64,000 nucleotides of DNA, taken from positions 1-64,000 of the forward strand of contig MKTJ01000044.1 in NCBI GenBank assembly GCA_001898225.1. Reading direction: 5' to 3'. The notes beneath the pieces were generated by a model, which ran no database searches, was not told the origin of the DNA, and was given only the letters and a program-made list of their open reading frames with translations. Shown here piece by piece: positions 25,790-33,817 of the stretch. Source of the DNA: Chloroflexi bacterium 54-19 (GTDB taxonomy: Bacteria; Chloroflexota; Chloroflexia; Chloroheliales; Chloroheliaceae). The translations under genes and the position numbers were made by a program. Positions within the stretch are counted from its first letter, which is position 1, and each line of letters starts with the position of its first letter.

Positions 25790-25792
25790 TTG

Positions 25793-27154
25793 ATGGACGA
25801 ACAACGCAAACCTATCTCCCGGAGCGATTTCCCCGCCGACTTTGCCTGGGGCACCGCTACCGCCTCCTACCAGATTGAAGGCGCTTTTAACGAGGACGGG
25901 CGCGGCCTGAGCATCTGGGATACCTTTTCGCATACCCCCGGCAAGACCCGCGACGGCGATACCGGCGACGTGGCCGACGACCACTACCACCGCTACAAAG
26001 AAGACATAGCCCTGATGCGTGAACTCGGTTTCAATTCCTACCGCTTCTCGATAGCCTGGCCGCGCATTTTGCCGGAAGGCCGGGGCAAAGTTAACTCGAA
26101 GGGGCTCGACTTCTACGAACGGCTGGTCGATACCCTTCTGGCTAACGGCATCGAACCCTACGCGACCCTCTACCACTGGGACCTGCCCCAGGCGTTGCAG
26201 GACAAGGGCGGCTGGAAAGAACGCTTTACGCCCCAGGCTTTTGAAGAATACGCCGACGCGGTTTCGCGGCGGCTGGGCGACCGGGTCAAGGGCTGGATAA
26301 CCCTCAATGAACCGGCGGTCTCGGCCTTCGTGGGGCACGTGGAAGGCCGCCACGCTCCCGGTGAACACAGTTTCCAGGCGGGTATCCGGGCCACCCACCA
26401 CCTGCTGCTGGCCCACGGGCTGGCGATGCCGGTCCTGCGGAGCAACAACCGCCGCAAGGACGCCGAGTTCGGTATCACCCTCAGTACGACCTTTGCCGAG
26501 CCGGGCGACGACTCCCAGCAAGCCTACGAAGCGGCGGTCATGGTCGATAATTTCAACAACCGCATTTTTATGGACCCGCTTTTCAAAGGGCGTTACCCCT
26601 CGGCTATCAGCAACCTGATTGACCAGTATCTGCCGGTCCAGGGCGGCGACCTCGAAAAAATTGCCGCGCCGCTCGATTTCATCGGCATCAACTACTATTT
26701 CCGCACCCTGGCCCTGGCCGTGGAAGACCAGCAAGCCCTGAAATATAAGACCCGGAAGGTCAAGGGGGCGCAATACACCGAGATGGACTGGGAAGTCGAG
26801 CCCGAAGGTTTTTATAACCTCTTGAAAATGGTCAATACCGACTACAAACCGGCCAAAATCTTGATTACCGAGAACGGCGCGGCTTTCCCCGACCGCCTCG
26901 AAGAGGGCCAGGGCCAACCGGCAGTCCATGACCCCGACCGCACCAACTACCTCAAGGGGCATTTCGAGGCCGCTCTCAAAGCTTTGAAAGAAGGCGCGCC
27001 CATCCGGGGCTATTTCGTCTGGAGTTTCCTCGACAACTTCGAGTGGGCCCAGGGCTATAGCAAGCGTTTCGGCATCGTCTACGTCGACTACCCGACTCAG
27101 CGCCGGATTGTCAAGGACAGCGGGCGCTGGTACCAGACTTTCTTGCGCGGGTAG
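25793..27154 (+). CDS. Beta-glucosidase, GH1
   Basis: A 453-residue GH1 glycosidase of usual length. FPADFAWGTATASYQIEGAF near 13-32 is the N-terminal signature, TLYHWDLPQALQDKGGW near 125-141, the acid/base Glu is in TLNEP at about 173 and the nucleophile Glu in ILITENGAAF at about 360; WSFLDNFEWAQGYSKRFG closes the pattern. ATG 25793 has better spacing to the purine-rich site than the TTG at 25790. No signal peptide, so it acts on imported disaccharides. It abuts a UbiD-family gene. Confidence 0.93.
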   Translation: MDEQRKPISRSDFPADFAWGTATASYQIEGAFNEDGRGLSIWDTFSHTPGKTRDGDTGDVADDHYHRYKEDIALMRELGFNSYRFSIAWPRILPEGRGKVNSKGLDFYERLVDTLLANGIEPYATLYHWDLPQALQDKGGWKERFTPQAFEEYADAVSRRLGDRVKGWITLNEPAVSAFVGHVEGRHAPGEHSFQAGIRATHHLLLAHGLAMPVLRSNNRRKDAEFGITLSTTFAEPGDDSQQAYEAAVMVDNFNNRIFMDPLFKGRYPSAISNLIDQYLPVQGGDLEKIAAPLDFIGINYYFRTLALAVEDQQALKYKTRKVKGAQYTEMDWEVEPEGFYNLLKMVNTDYKPAKILITENGAAFPDRLEEGQGQPAVHDPDRTNYLKGHFEAALKALKEGAPIRGYFVWSFLDNFEWAQGYSKRFGIVYVDYPTQRRIVKDSGRWYQTFLRG

Positions 27155-27157
27155 CCG

Positions 27158-28585
27158 ATGGCAAATAGCTTTAAGGATTGGCGCGACCTGCTGGCCTACG
27201 TGGAAAAACGCGGCCAGTTGCGCCGGGTGCGCGTTGAAGTCTCACCACAGTACGAAATCGCGGAAATAACCGCCCGGACCGCCCGCCTCGCCGGGGGTGG
27301 TCCGGCCCTGCTTTTCGAGAATGTGGCGGGGTCGCGCCTGCCGGTCGTGACTAATCTCCTGGGGACGCCGCAACGGCTGGCCTGGAGTTTTGGCCTCAAT
27401 TCGCTTGACGAGCTCGAAGGGGCCATGCAAAACCTGCTCCGCCCCGCCGGGCCGCAAGACCTGGCCGAACGGCTGGCCCGTCTCGCCGAAACTTCCCATT
27501 TCGCCCGCTACGCTCCCCGGACCGTCCGCACTGCCCCGGCCCAGGAGGTCGTGCAGGTGGACCCGACCCCCGCTTTCCTGGCGCAACTTCCCCTGCTGGC
27601 GGTCTCCCCGGACGAGACCGGCCCGGCCTTGCGCCAGCACCCGGTCTTTACCCGGCCCCAGCCCAATGGCCCCCAGGAGGTGCGGGCCGGGTCGCTCCTG
27701 CGGCAAGGTGAGAGTTTCTACCTGGGTGGTCCCACCCTTCAACCGGGCGAACGCCGCCAGGTCTCGCTGGTTATCGGCGGCGACCCGGCCCTGCATTTCG
27801 CCGTTAATGCCCCGTTCCTGCCCAATCTCGACCCGCTAATCCTGGCCGGGGCGCTGGCCTCCCGCCGCCTGGAACTGGTGCGCGGCAAGACCAACGACCT
27901 CGAAATTCCGACTACCGCCGAACTGGTTTTAGAAGGGTTTATCGAGAACCGGCCCGAACCCCTGGCGGTCCAACTGGGCGGCTGGAACGGCTATTCCGCC
28001 CCCACCCCGCCCTTTTACCCCTTTACCCCTACCGCCCTCACCTCGCGCAAAGAGCCGCTCGTGATAACCCCGGTCGTGACCGCCCCACCCAACGAGGCCG
28101 GGACGCTCGTCAAAGGGTCCGAACGGTTGCTCCTGCCTCTGCTGCGCGAGACCGCCCCCGAAATAGCCGATTTGAGCCTGCCCGCCCCCGCCGCCATCTA
28201 TAACCTGGCTCTGGTGGCGATTCACAAGAGCTATCCCGGCCAGGCTCAGCGGGTCATGTACAACCTGTGGGGCCAGCCTCAATTCAAATTCTTGAAGAAT
28301 ATTGTGGTGGTGGACGCCGACTGTCCCATCCGGCAGCCTGAGATTATGCTCTCCCAGGTGCTGGCGGTGGTGGACCCCGGACGCGACTTGCTGGTGGTCA
28401 GGGGTCCGCTCGAAAGCGGCGATTTGAGCGGGAGTTTTGGTTCAAAAGTGGGGATTGACGCTACCCGCAAGCTGCCGGGCGAGGTCCTGGAAAAACTCGA
28501 CCCGTCCCGTTACAGGACGGTGGCCGGACCGGAGGAAATCCGCAAGCTGGTCGAGAAAAAGTGGCTCGAATACGGGATTGAGTAG
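27158..28585 (+). CDS. UbiD-family decarboxylase
   Basis: A 475-residue protein beginning SFKDWRDLLAYVEKRGQLRRV, the common opening of UbiD and related prenylated-FMN decarboxylases. Later KNIVVVDADCPI and IGIDATRKLPGE match the family C-terminal half, with the conserved Asp and Glu region. The family removes carboxyl groups from aromatic or unsaturated acids such as 4-hydroxybenzoate precursors. No UbiX flavin prenyltransferase is beside it. It begins 3 bp behind the glucosidase stop, so the pair is likely co-transcribed. Confidence 0.85.
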   Translation: MANSFKDWRDLLAYVEKRGQLRRVRVEVSPQYEIAEITARTARLAGGGPALLFENVAGSRLPVVTNLLGTPQRLAWSFGLNSLDELEGAMQNLLRPAGPQDLAERLARLAETSHFARYAPRTVRTAPAQEVVQVDPTPAFLAQLPLLAVSPDETGPALRQHPVFTRPQPNGPQEVRAGSLLRQGESFYLGGPTLQPGERRQVSLVIGGDPALHFAVNAPFLPNLDPLILAGALASRRLELVRGKTNDLEIPTTAELVLEGFIENRPEPLAVQLGGWNGYSAPTPPFYPFTPTALTSRKEPLVITPVVTAPPNEAGTLVKGSERLLLPLLRETAPEIADLSLPAPAAIYNLALVAIHKSYPGQAQRVMYNLWGQPQFKFLKNIVVVDADCPIRQPEIMLSQVLAVVDPGRDLLVVRGPLESGDLSGSFGSKVGIDATRKLPGEVLEKLDPSRYRTVAGPEEIRKLVEKKWLEYGIE

Positions 28586-28586
28586 T

Positions 28587-29594
28587 CTACTCAATGCCGT
28601 ATTGCCCGGTCACGACGCAGTGGTCGCTGCCGCGATTGGCGCAATCCACGTCCACCTTGAGCGGGACCACGTCCGGGGTCGCCAGGATATAGTCAATCCG
28701 CAGGACCGGGAATTTACTGACCAGTTCAAAAGGCCGCCAGGTCGCGCCCCAGCCCAACCCCGCTTTCAGATAGGTATCCTGTAAATTGGCGGTCAGGTGT
28801 TTGTAGGCCGGTTCCCACTGGGTCGTATTAAAATCCCCGGCCAGGATAAGCGGCTTTTTCTGGGCGATAAGCTGGTCTACCTGGCTGAAAATATTGGAAA
28901 TTTGCTGGTTGCGGTCGCCCGGCTCGAAACAGAACGGCCACTTACAACTGGCTAAATCGGGGTTATTGGGATGGGCCGTCGCCACGATAACGGTCTTGCC
29001 GGGGGCCAGTTCGAGTTCGGCCCAGAGGACCGCGTTGGGGTCCCACTCCGACTTTCGCGAATCCCACTGGTTATAATTTACAATCGGGTAACTGCTCAGC
29101 AACACCAGCCCGGCGGGCGCTCCCTGCATGTAGCGCAACTGGTAGGGATAAATTTTTTTGAGGGTGTCGTCGTCGGCCAGCCATTCCCCGCTGGTCTCCT
29201 GCAAGACCACCACCGGGGCCGGTTTTTGTTGCAGGTAGTCAATCGCGTTTTGGGGGTCGTTGTTGACATACATGTTCCAGGTCATCAGGTCGAGTTCGAC
29301 GGCGGCGGTCTCCGGGGGCGGCGCGAAGTTGAGCGGCGGCATAAACCGCAAGGCCCAGACCACCAGGCAGCAGACAAAGGCGACCCGCAGCAGCCCGAAA
29401 CCGCGCACGAATAAGAGCGGTATCAGCAGCGCCAGCGGCAGAAATAAAAAAGGGGCGAAAACCTCGCTCATCCCCAGCGCCCCCGCCTGGGGGTGCAGGA
29501 GCAGGTTTAGCATGTTTAACACCAACAACAGGGCCGGGTACAATAACGAAAGAAAAAGTAAGACTCTTAGAAAGCGTGTGCCTGGCAACCGCAA
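28587..29594 (-). CDS. Membrane-anchored endonuclease/exonuclease/phosphatase-family protein
   Basis: A 335-residue protein. Three hydrophobic segments (about 8-30, 42-64 and 66-85) anchor it, then an EEP domain follows: MTWNMYVNNDPQNAIDYL, VVLQETSGEWL with the metal Glu, ILAGDFNTTQWEP, RIDYILATPD and RGSDHCVV with the catalytic His. This fold includes nucleases, phosphatases and sphingomyelinases, so the substrate is open; the layout resembles the YafD-like group. The gene converges on the UbiD gene, the stops being one base apart. Confidence 0.85.
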   Translation of the reverse strand: MRLPGTRFLRVLLFLSLLYPALLLVLNMLNLLLHPQAGALGMSEVFAPFLFLPLALLIPLLFVRGFGLLRVAFVCCLVVWALRFMPPLNFAPPPETAAVELDLMTWNMYVNNDPQNAIDYLQQKPAPVVVLQETSGEWLADDDTLKKIYPYQLRYMQGAPAGLVLLSSYPIVNYNQWDSRKSEWDPNAVLWAELELAPGKTVIVATAHPNNPDLASCKWPFCFEPGDRNQQISNIFSQVDQLIAQKKPLILAGDFNTTQWEPAYKHLTANLQDTYLKAGLGWGATWRPFELVSKFPVLRIDYILATPDVVPLKVDVDCANRGSDHCVVTGQYGIE

Positions 29595-29838
29595 AATCCA
29601 CCTCTGATATGTTAGATAGTCTACCCTCGCTCGACGCGCTGCTTGTTAATAGTATAACGGGTAATCAGGGATTTAGTTATCCCTATTTCATTAGATTTTT
29701 TAAAGGATTTTTCACTTTGTAATTTATGGATTGATATTGGATAGGGCGATTGGTATAGGCTGTGCTAATGTAACCTTGCGTTCAGGCTTGAACGCGGAGA
29801 TAATAATTTTATAATAACCAACAACTTGTATTAAGCAC

Positions 29839-29913
29839 GACTTTCACTTTGAACCTGAGAAACCTTCAAATAAGAGAAAAGCGAACTTATGGCAATTGTT
29901 TCAAGCGAAAGTC
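29839..29913 (+). promoter_or_regulatory. Two-copy inverted-repeat element, copy A (before GH15)
   Basis: A 75-nt block whose ends pair: GACTTTCACTTTGAA and TTTCAAGCGAAAGTC. The inner part contains CCTGAGAA and CTTCAAA, also present in copy B at 36145-36220. The right arm ends 5 bases before the ribosome-binding site of the GH15 gene. It could be a structured leader or a mobile palindrome. The wider 29595-29838 gap shows no gene. Confidence 0.5.
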
Positions 29914-29934
29914 CTATTAAGGAAACGACTTACA

Positions 29935-31767
29935 ATGGCGTACTTACCGATAGAAAATTATGGCGTGGTGGGCGACCTGCATACGGTGGCCCTGATTGGT
30001 CTTAACGGCTCGGTCGACTGGCTCTGTTTCCCTGTCTTCGACTCGCCGAGCGTGTTCGGGGCTATCCTCGACTCCGATAAAGGGGGCCGCTTTCAGATTT
30101 ACCCCGCCGACGACCACGTCAAGGTCAAGCAGATGTACCTGCCCGATACCAACGTCCTGATTACCCGCTTTCTGAGTCCGAACGGCCTGGCCGAACTGAC
30201 CGACTTCATGCCGGTCGAGACCGAAACCAACGAGACCTGGAACCATCGTTTGGTCCGGCGTATCAAGGTCGTGCAGGGCTCGTACCGTTTCAAGATGGTC
30301 TGCCAGCCCGCCTTCGACTACGCCAGGGCCGCCCATACCGTCGAGACCTACGAAAACGGGGTGGTCTTTCACTCCCGGAATCTCAGCCTGGGCCTCGCCA
30401 GCGAAATCCCCTTGAACGTCGTGGATGGCGGGGCGGCGGTCTGTGAATTCACCCTCGAACGCGGCCAGAGCGCCTGTTTCATGCTCCACCGGGTCGAGGA
30501 TAACGGTCCCTGCGGGCAATTCTTCCAGGAGGACGAGGTCGAGGACATCCTGGCGGATACGGTAAAATTCTGGCGCAAGTGGATTTCGAAATGTACCTAC
30601 GAGGGGCGCTGGCGCGAGATGGTCCACCGCTCGGCCCTGGTCCTCAAACTGCTGACCTTCGCACCGACCGGGGCAATTGTGGCCGCGCCGACCACCAGCC
30701 TGCCGGAGAACATCGGCGGCGAACGCAACTGGGACTACCGCTATACCTGGATTCGCGACGCCAGTTTTACCTGTTACGCCCTGCTCAATCTCGGCTTCGA
30801 GACGGAGGCGACCCGCTTTATGGAGTGGATTGAGGCCCGTTGCCGCGAACTCGACCCCAAGGTGGGCGGCCTGCAAATTATGTACGGGATTGATGGCCGC
30901 CATAATTTGACCGAAATTTCGCTCGACCACCTGTCGGGCTACATGAATTCCCGCCCGGTGCGGATTGGCAACGGGGCCTATAACCAGTTGCAGCTTGATA
31001 TTTACGGCGAACTGATGGACGCGGTCTACCTTCACAGCAAGTACGCCTCGCCCCTCTCTTACGACCAGTGGACCTACCTGCGCAAGTTGATGGATTGGCT
31101 CTGCCAGAACTGGCAAACCCCCGATAGCGGTCTGTGGGAGTCGCGGGCCGGGAACCAGCACTACGTCTACTCGCGCATGATGATATGGGTGGCGCTCGAC
31201 CGGGCTTTGCGCCTGGCCCGGCAGCGGGGTCTGCCCGCCGATACCAGCGTCTGGAAGAAGACCCGCAACGCCGTTTACGAGGAAATTATCGCTAAAGGTT
31301 GGAGCGACGAACGCAAGAGTTTCGTCCAGTACTACGGCAGCGATGTCCTCGATGCCAGCAATCTCCTGATGCCCCTGGTGAAATTCCTGGGGCCGACCGA
31401 CCCGCTCATGCTCAGTACCCTCGACCGCATCCAGGAAGAACTGGCTTTCGACGCCCTGGTCTACCGTTACGATGTGAAGAAGGGGGCTAAGGACGGTTTG
31501 CAGGGCGGGGAAGGGACTTTCTGCCTGTGCAGTTTCTGGCTGGTCGAATGTCTGACGCGGGCCGGGCGGTTGGACGAAGCCCGTCTCAAGCTGGAAAAGA
31601 TGTTCAGCTATGCCAACCACCTGGGGCTGTATGCCGAGGAAATCAGCACGTCCGGCGAAATGCTGGGCAACTACCCCCAGGCTTTCACCCACCTGAGCCT
31701 GATAACAGCGGCCTATAACCTTAACCGGGCCCTCGATAAGACCACGCCGGGGAGTAATATTTTTTAG
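29935..31767 (+). CDS. Glycoside hydrolase family 15 protein (glucoamylase/trehalase-like)
   Basis: A 610-residue GH15 enzyme. IENYGVVGDLHTVALIGLNG and SVDWLCFPVFDSPSVFGAIL open the N-terminal beta domain; NWDYRYTWIRDASFTCYALL near residues 265-285 is the family signature in the (alpha/alpha)6 barrel. The catalytic Glu pair is probably in the SGLWESR region and in YAEEISTSGEMLGNYPQAF. Bacterial relatives act on glucans or trehalose. ATG 29935 follows AAGGA and starts the conserved text; an earlier ATG at 29896 adds only 13 residues. No signal peptide is seen. Confidence 0.88.
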   Translation: MAYLPIENYGVVGDLHTVALIGLNGSVDWLCFPVFDSPSVFGAILDSDKGGRFQIYPADDHVKVKQMYLPDTNVLITRFLSPNGLAELTDFMPVETETNETWNHRLVRRIKVVQGSYRFKMVCQPAFDYARAAHTVETYENGVVFHSRNLSLGLASEIPLNVVDGGAAVCEFTLERGQSACFMLHRVEDNGPCGQFFQEDEVEDILADTVKFWRKWISKCTYEGRWREMVHRSALVLKLLTFAPTGAIVAAPTTSLPENIGGERNWDYRYTWIRDASFTCYALLNLGFETEATRFMEWIEARCRELDPKVGGLQIMYGIDGRHNLTEISLDHLSGYMNSRPVRIGNGAYNQLQLDIYGELMDAVYLHSKYASPLSYDQWTYLRKLMDWLCQNWQTPDSGLWESRAGNQHYVYSRMMIWVALDRALRLARQRGLPADTSVWKKTRNAVYEEIIAKGWSDERKSFVQYYGSDVLDASNLLMPLVKFLGPTDPLMLSTLDRIQEELAFDALVYRYDVKKGAKDGLQGGEGTFCLCSFWLVECLTRAGRLDEARLKLEKMFSYANHLGLYAEEISTSGEMLGNYPQAFTHLSLITAAYNLNRALDKTTPGSNIF

Positions 31768-31982
31768 TAGTCAGTAGTCAGTAGCGGGATGGTTGCAATT
31801 CCAACCATCCTTTCCTGGTAGTCACTTGCCGTTCCTTGTTTCGCCAACAAAACAATTGGTTTGTCCTTCCGGCGTACCAAAAACTAAACCCTGACTTCTG
31901 CCCTCTGGCTTCTGCCTTCTGGCTTCTGCCCTCTGCCCTCTGGCTTCTGCCTTCTGGCTTCTGCCCTCTGCCTACTAAACAC
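31768..31982. repeat. Heptamer array, mainly reverse orientation
   Basis: From about 31888 to 31978 lie CTTCTGC/CCTCTGG/CTTCTGG 7-base units in the reverse orientation, with a short direct run at 31768-31785. It ends just before the TetR promoter. Confidence 0.85.
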
Positions 31983-32011
31983 TTGACGCCAAACCTTCCC
32001 TGTGCTAATCT
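31983..32011 (+). promoter_or_regulatory. Promoter of the TetR gene, probably leaderless
   Basis: TTGACG at 31983-31988 and TAATCT at 32006-32011 with a 17-bp spacer. The expected start of transcription, about 7 bases on, falls at the ATG at 32018, and no ribosome-binding site exists, so the mRNA may be leaderless. Confidence 0.6.
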
Positions 32012-32017
32012 ATTTGT

Positions 32018-32617
32018 ATGACCAACCAGATAGACAATGGCAAAAGCTGGACCCACCGGGCCGACAACCGGGAGCGCCTTATCGCTGCCGGGTACGCGGT
32101 GCTGTCCGAGAAGGGTTACGAGGCCACCACCGTCAAGGAGGTAGCGAAGGTCGCGGGCGTATCACCCGGCCTTTTCCATTATTATTTCGCTTCAAAAGAC
32201 GAACTGCTGCTGGCGGTCCTGCGCGAGTCGGGCAACCGCTACGGCCAGATGATGCGGAACCTGGGCGATAGCGTATCCATCGAGCAGTTGCCCGAAGCGA
32301 CCGTCAGGGCGGTCAAGGAGCGGGCCGTCCAGGAGCCGGAATGGTACCGCTTGCGCTACGAATTGTTCGCCCTCGGCTTGCGCAACCCGGCCTTCCTGCC
32401 GGTGCTGGGGGATTTGTTCAAGTTCATCCGGCAGATGCTGGCGGGGCCTTTAGAGCACTTCACCGGGGGCGAAACCGGACGGGCCGAAGCCCTGGCTGCT
32501 ATCGTGATAGCCTGTTTTGACGGGCTGGCCTTGCAGCAACTGGCCGAGCCGGGTCTCGACCTCGACAAGGCCTACGATTTGCTGCTCGAAATTATTCTTA
32601 ACGCCAATAAGAAGTAA
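32018..32617 (+). CDS. TetR/AcrR-family transcriptional regulator
   Basis: A 199-residue regulator. The N-terminal HTH covers about residues 11-58 (RERLIAAGYAVLSEKGYEATTVKEVAKVAGVSPGLFHYYFASKDELL) and the C-terminal helices form a ligand/dimer domain (TetR_C-like). A perfect 12-bp palindrome lies 23 bp behind its stop and 36 bp before the next gene, so it probably represses the DUF1772 gene. The ligand is not known. Confidence 0.9.
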   Translation: MTNQIDNGKSWTHRADNRERLIAAGYAVLSEKGYEATTVKEVAKVAGVSPGLFHYYFASKDELLLAVLRESGNRYGQMMRNLGDSVSIEQLPEATVRAVKERAVQEPEWYRLRYELFALGLRNPAFLPVLGDLFKFIRQMLAGPLEHFTGGETGRAEALAAIVIACFDGLALQQLAEPGLDLDKAYDLLLEIILNANKK

Positions 32618-32639
32618 ATTTTTTTATAACTTAAATTGG

Positions 32640-32651
32640 TTGTACGTACAA
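32640..32651. promoter_or_regulatory. Palindromic TetR-type operator TTGTACGTACAA
   Basis: A perfect 12-bp palindrome in the 69-bp gap between the TetR gene and the DUF1772 gene. It is typical in size and shape for TetR-family operators. Confidence 0.6.
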
Positions 32652-32686
32652 ACAAATAGGAAAAATATGAAGAAAGAGAAAATTTT

Positions 32687-33142
32687 ATGGATTTAACACT
32701 TGTAATTGGGTTCGTGAACCTGTTCCTGGCAGGGCTTCTGGCCGGGGAGGAATTTACCATCCGTTTCGGGGTGCGCGGACCCCTCGCCAGCCTGGAAGAC
32801 GCTTCGCATATCCGCTTTCGCCAGGCTTTGATTTACCGCCTGCGGGTGCTGGTCCCGGCCATTTTCGCCCTGACCATCCTGTCGGGGTTGGTCGTGCTGA
32901 TTCTATCGCTCGGTGAGACCGGGGCGGTCTTCCGGGGCCTGGCGGTCCTTGTCCTGGTCGGGTTTATCCTGCTAACGATGTTCGGCACCGTCCCGATAAA
33001 CGCCGCCGCCCTTGAATGGGACCCGGTTTCGCCACCCGCCAACTGGCAGGTTCTTATCAGGCGGTGGGAGATGCTCGATGACATCCGGTGCGGGGCGGCG
33101 GTGCTGGCTTTCGCCCTCTTTTTAATCGGGATGGCGTTGTAG
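32687..33142 (+). CDS. DUF1772-family membrane protein (anthrone-oxygenase-like)
   Basis: A 151-residue protein with four hydrophobic helices (about 3-20, 53-73, 80-100 and 130-150). PINAAALEWDP followed by P-x-NWQVLIRRWEMLDDIR matches DUF1772, which includes anthrone oxygenases of polyketide pathways and many uncharacterised bacterial proteins. Such proteins are often regulated by a neighbouring TetR, as seen here. Function in this organism is not known. Confidence 0.75.
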   Translation: MDLTLVIGFVNLFLAGLLAGEEFTIRFGVRGPLASLEDASHIRFRQALIYRLRVLVPAIFALTILSGLVVLILSLGETGAVFRGLAVLVLVGFILLTMFGTVPINAAALEWDPVSPPANWQVLIRRWEMLDDIRCGAAVLAFALFLIGMAL

Positions 33143-33189
33143 TAATAAGCCGCTTTGAGTTACTTTAATAGGCCGCAAAGGAGGGAACT

Positions 33190-33495
33190 ATGCAATTAGA
33201 TGGCAACTGGCGAGTGGCCGTTTCGACCCCGGTCGGCAGGCAGGAGGTCGTTTTCCGGCTAACAACCGTGAATGGCAGCATCGAGGGGACCGCCACCCAG
33301 GGCGAGGAAGTCGCGCTTTTCGAGAATGTGGTGCGGGAGGGGAACCGGTTGCGGTGGGCCTTGCGCGTGACCCGACCCTTTAAAATGCACATCAGGTATG
33401 ATGTTACGATTGAGGGGGATAAGATGGCGGGTACGGCCAAAGCGGGTATCTTTCCCACCTCGAAATTGAGCGGGGAGAGGCAATTGGCGGGGTAA
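33190..33495 (+). CDS. Small conserved-looking beta-rich protein, unknown function
   Basis: A 101-residue protein preceded by AAAGGAGGG before its ATG. It is predicted to be largely beta strand (WRVAVSTPVGRQEVVFRLT, ITIEGDKMAGTAKAG) and has no signal peptide, cysteine or catalytic motif. I do not recognise a family with confidence. The good ribosome-binding site and codon use like the neighbours support a real gene. Confidence 0.65.
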   Translation: MQLDGNWRVAVSTPVGRQEVVFRLTTVNGSIEGTATQGEEVALFENVVREGNRLRWALRVTRPFKMHIRYDVTIEGDKMAGTAKAGIFPTSKLSGERQLAG

Positions 33496-33736
33496 AACTA
33501 AAATCGAGGGCTTCTGGTTTCAAAGGCGAACGACGGTGATATTCGCCAACGGCGCTGCCACCAGGGAACCCGTAAACGGGCTAGATTCCGCCAATGCGAC
33601 ACACCAGTGTGATTGCGACTGTGCGCCGTGCGACGCGGAGTTGCGCTCGGAATGACAAGGAGAGCGGACGGAATGACAAGGGACAGGAGCGCCTTTTCCT
33701 GAGAGTGTGAAAGAGGGAGCGGACGGAATAACAAAA
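33496..33736. repeat. Dispersed repeats between two convergent genes
   Basis: No gene. The third copy of the GCGACACACC palindrome is at 33596-33619, followed by GGAATGACA motifs near 33650, 33669 and 33724 (GGAATAACA). Confidence 0.6.
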
Positions 33737-33783
33737 GGAGCGCCTTACAGCAGGACAACTAAAGTCCCAACGTAAGGCGCTCC
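33737..33783 (-). terminator. Terminator of the PGRP amidase gene
   Basis: A perfect 12-bp inverted repeat GGAGCGCCTTAC (33737-33748) and GTAAGGCGCTCC (33772-33783). Read on the minus strand, TTTTGT follows the stem, as expected behind the amidase gene. Confidence 0.75.
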
Positions 33784-33817
33784 CGGTTCGTGAGAAGGGG
33801 CTAATTGCCAGCCCGGA

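Noticed and set aside
29944..31692. A 582-codon minus-strand frame
   Set aside because: Antisense to the GH15 gene, with no recognisable motif.
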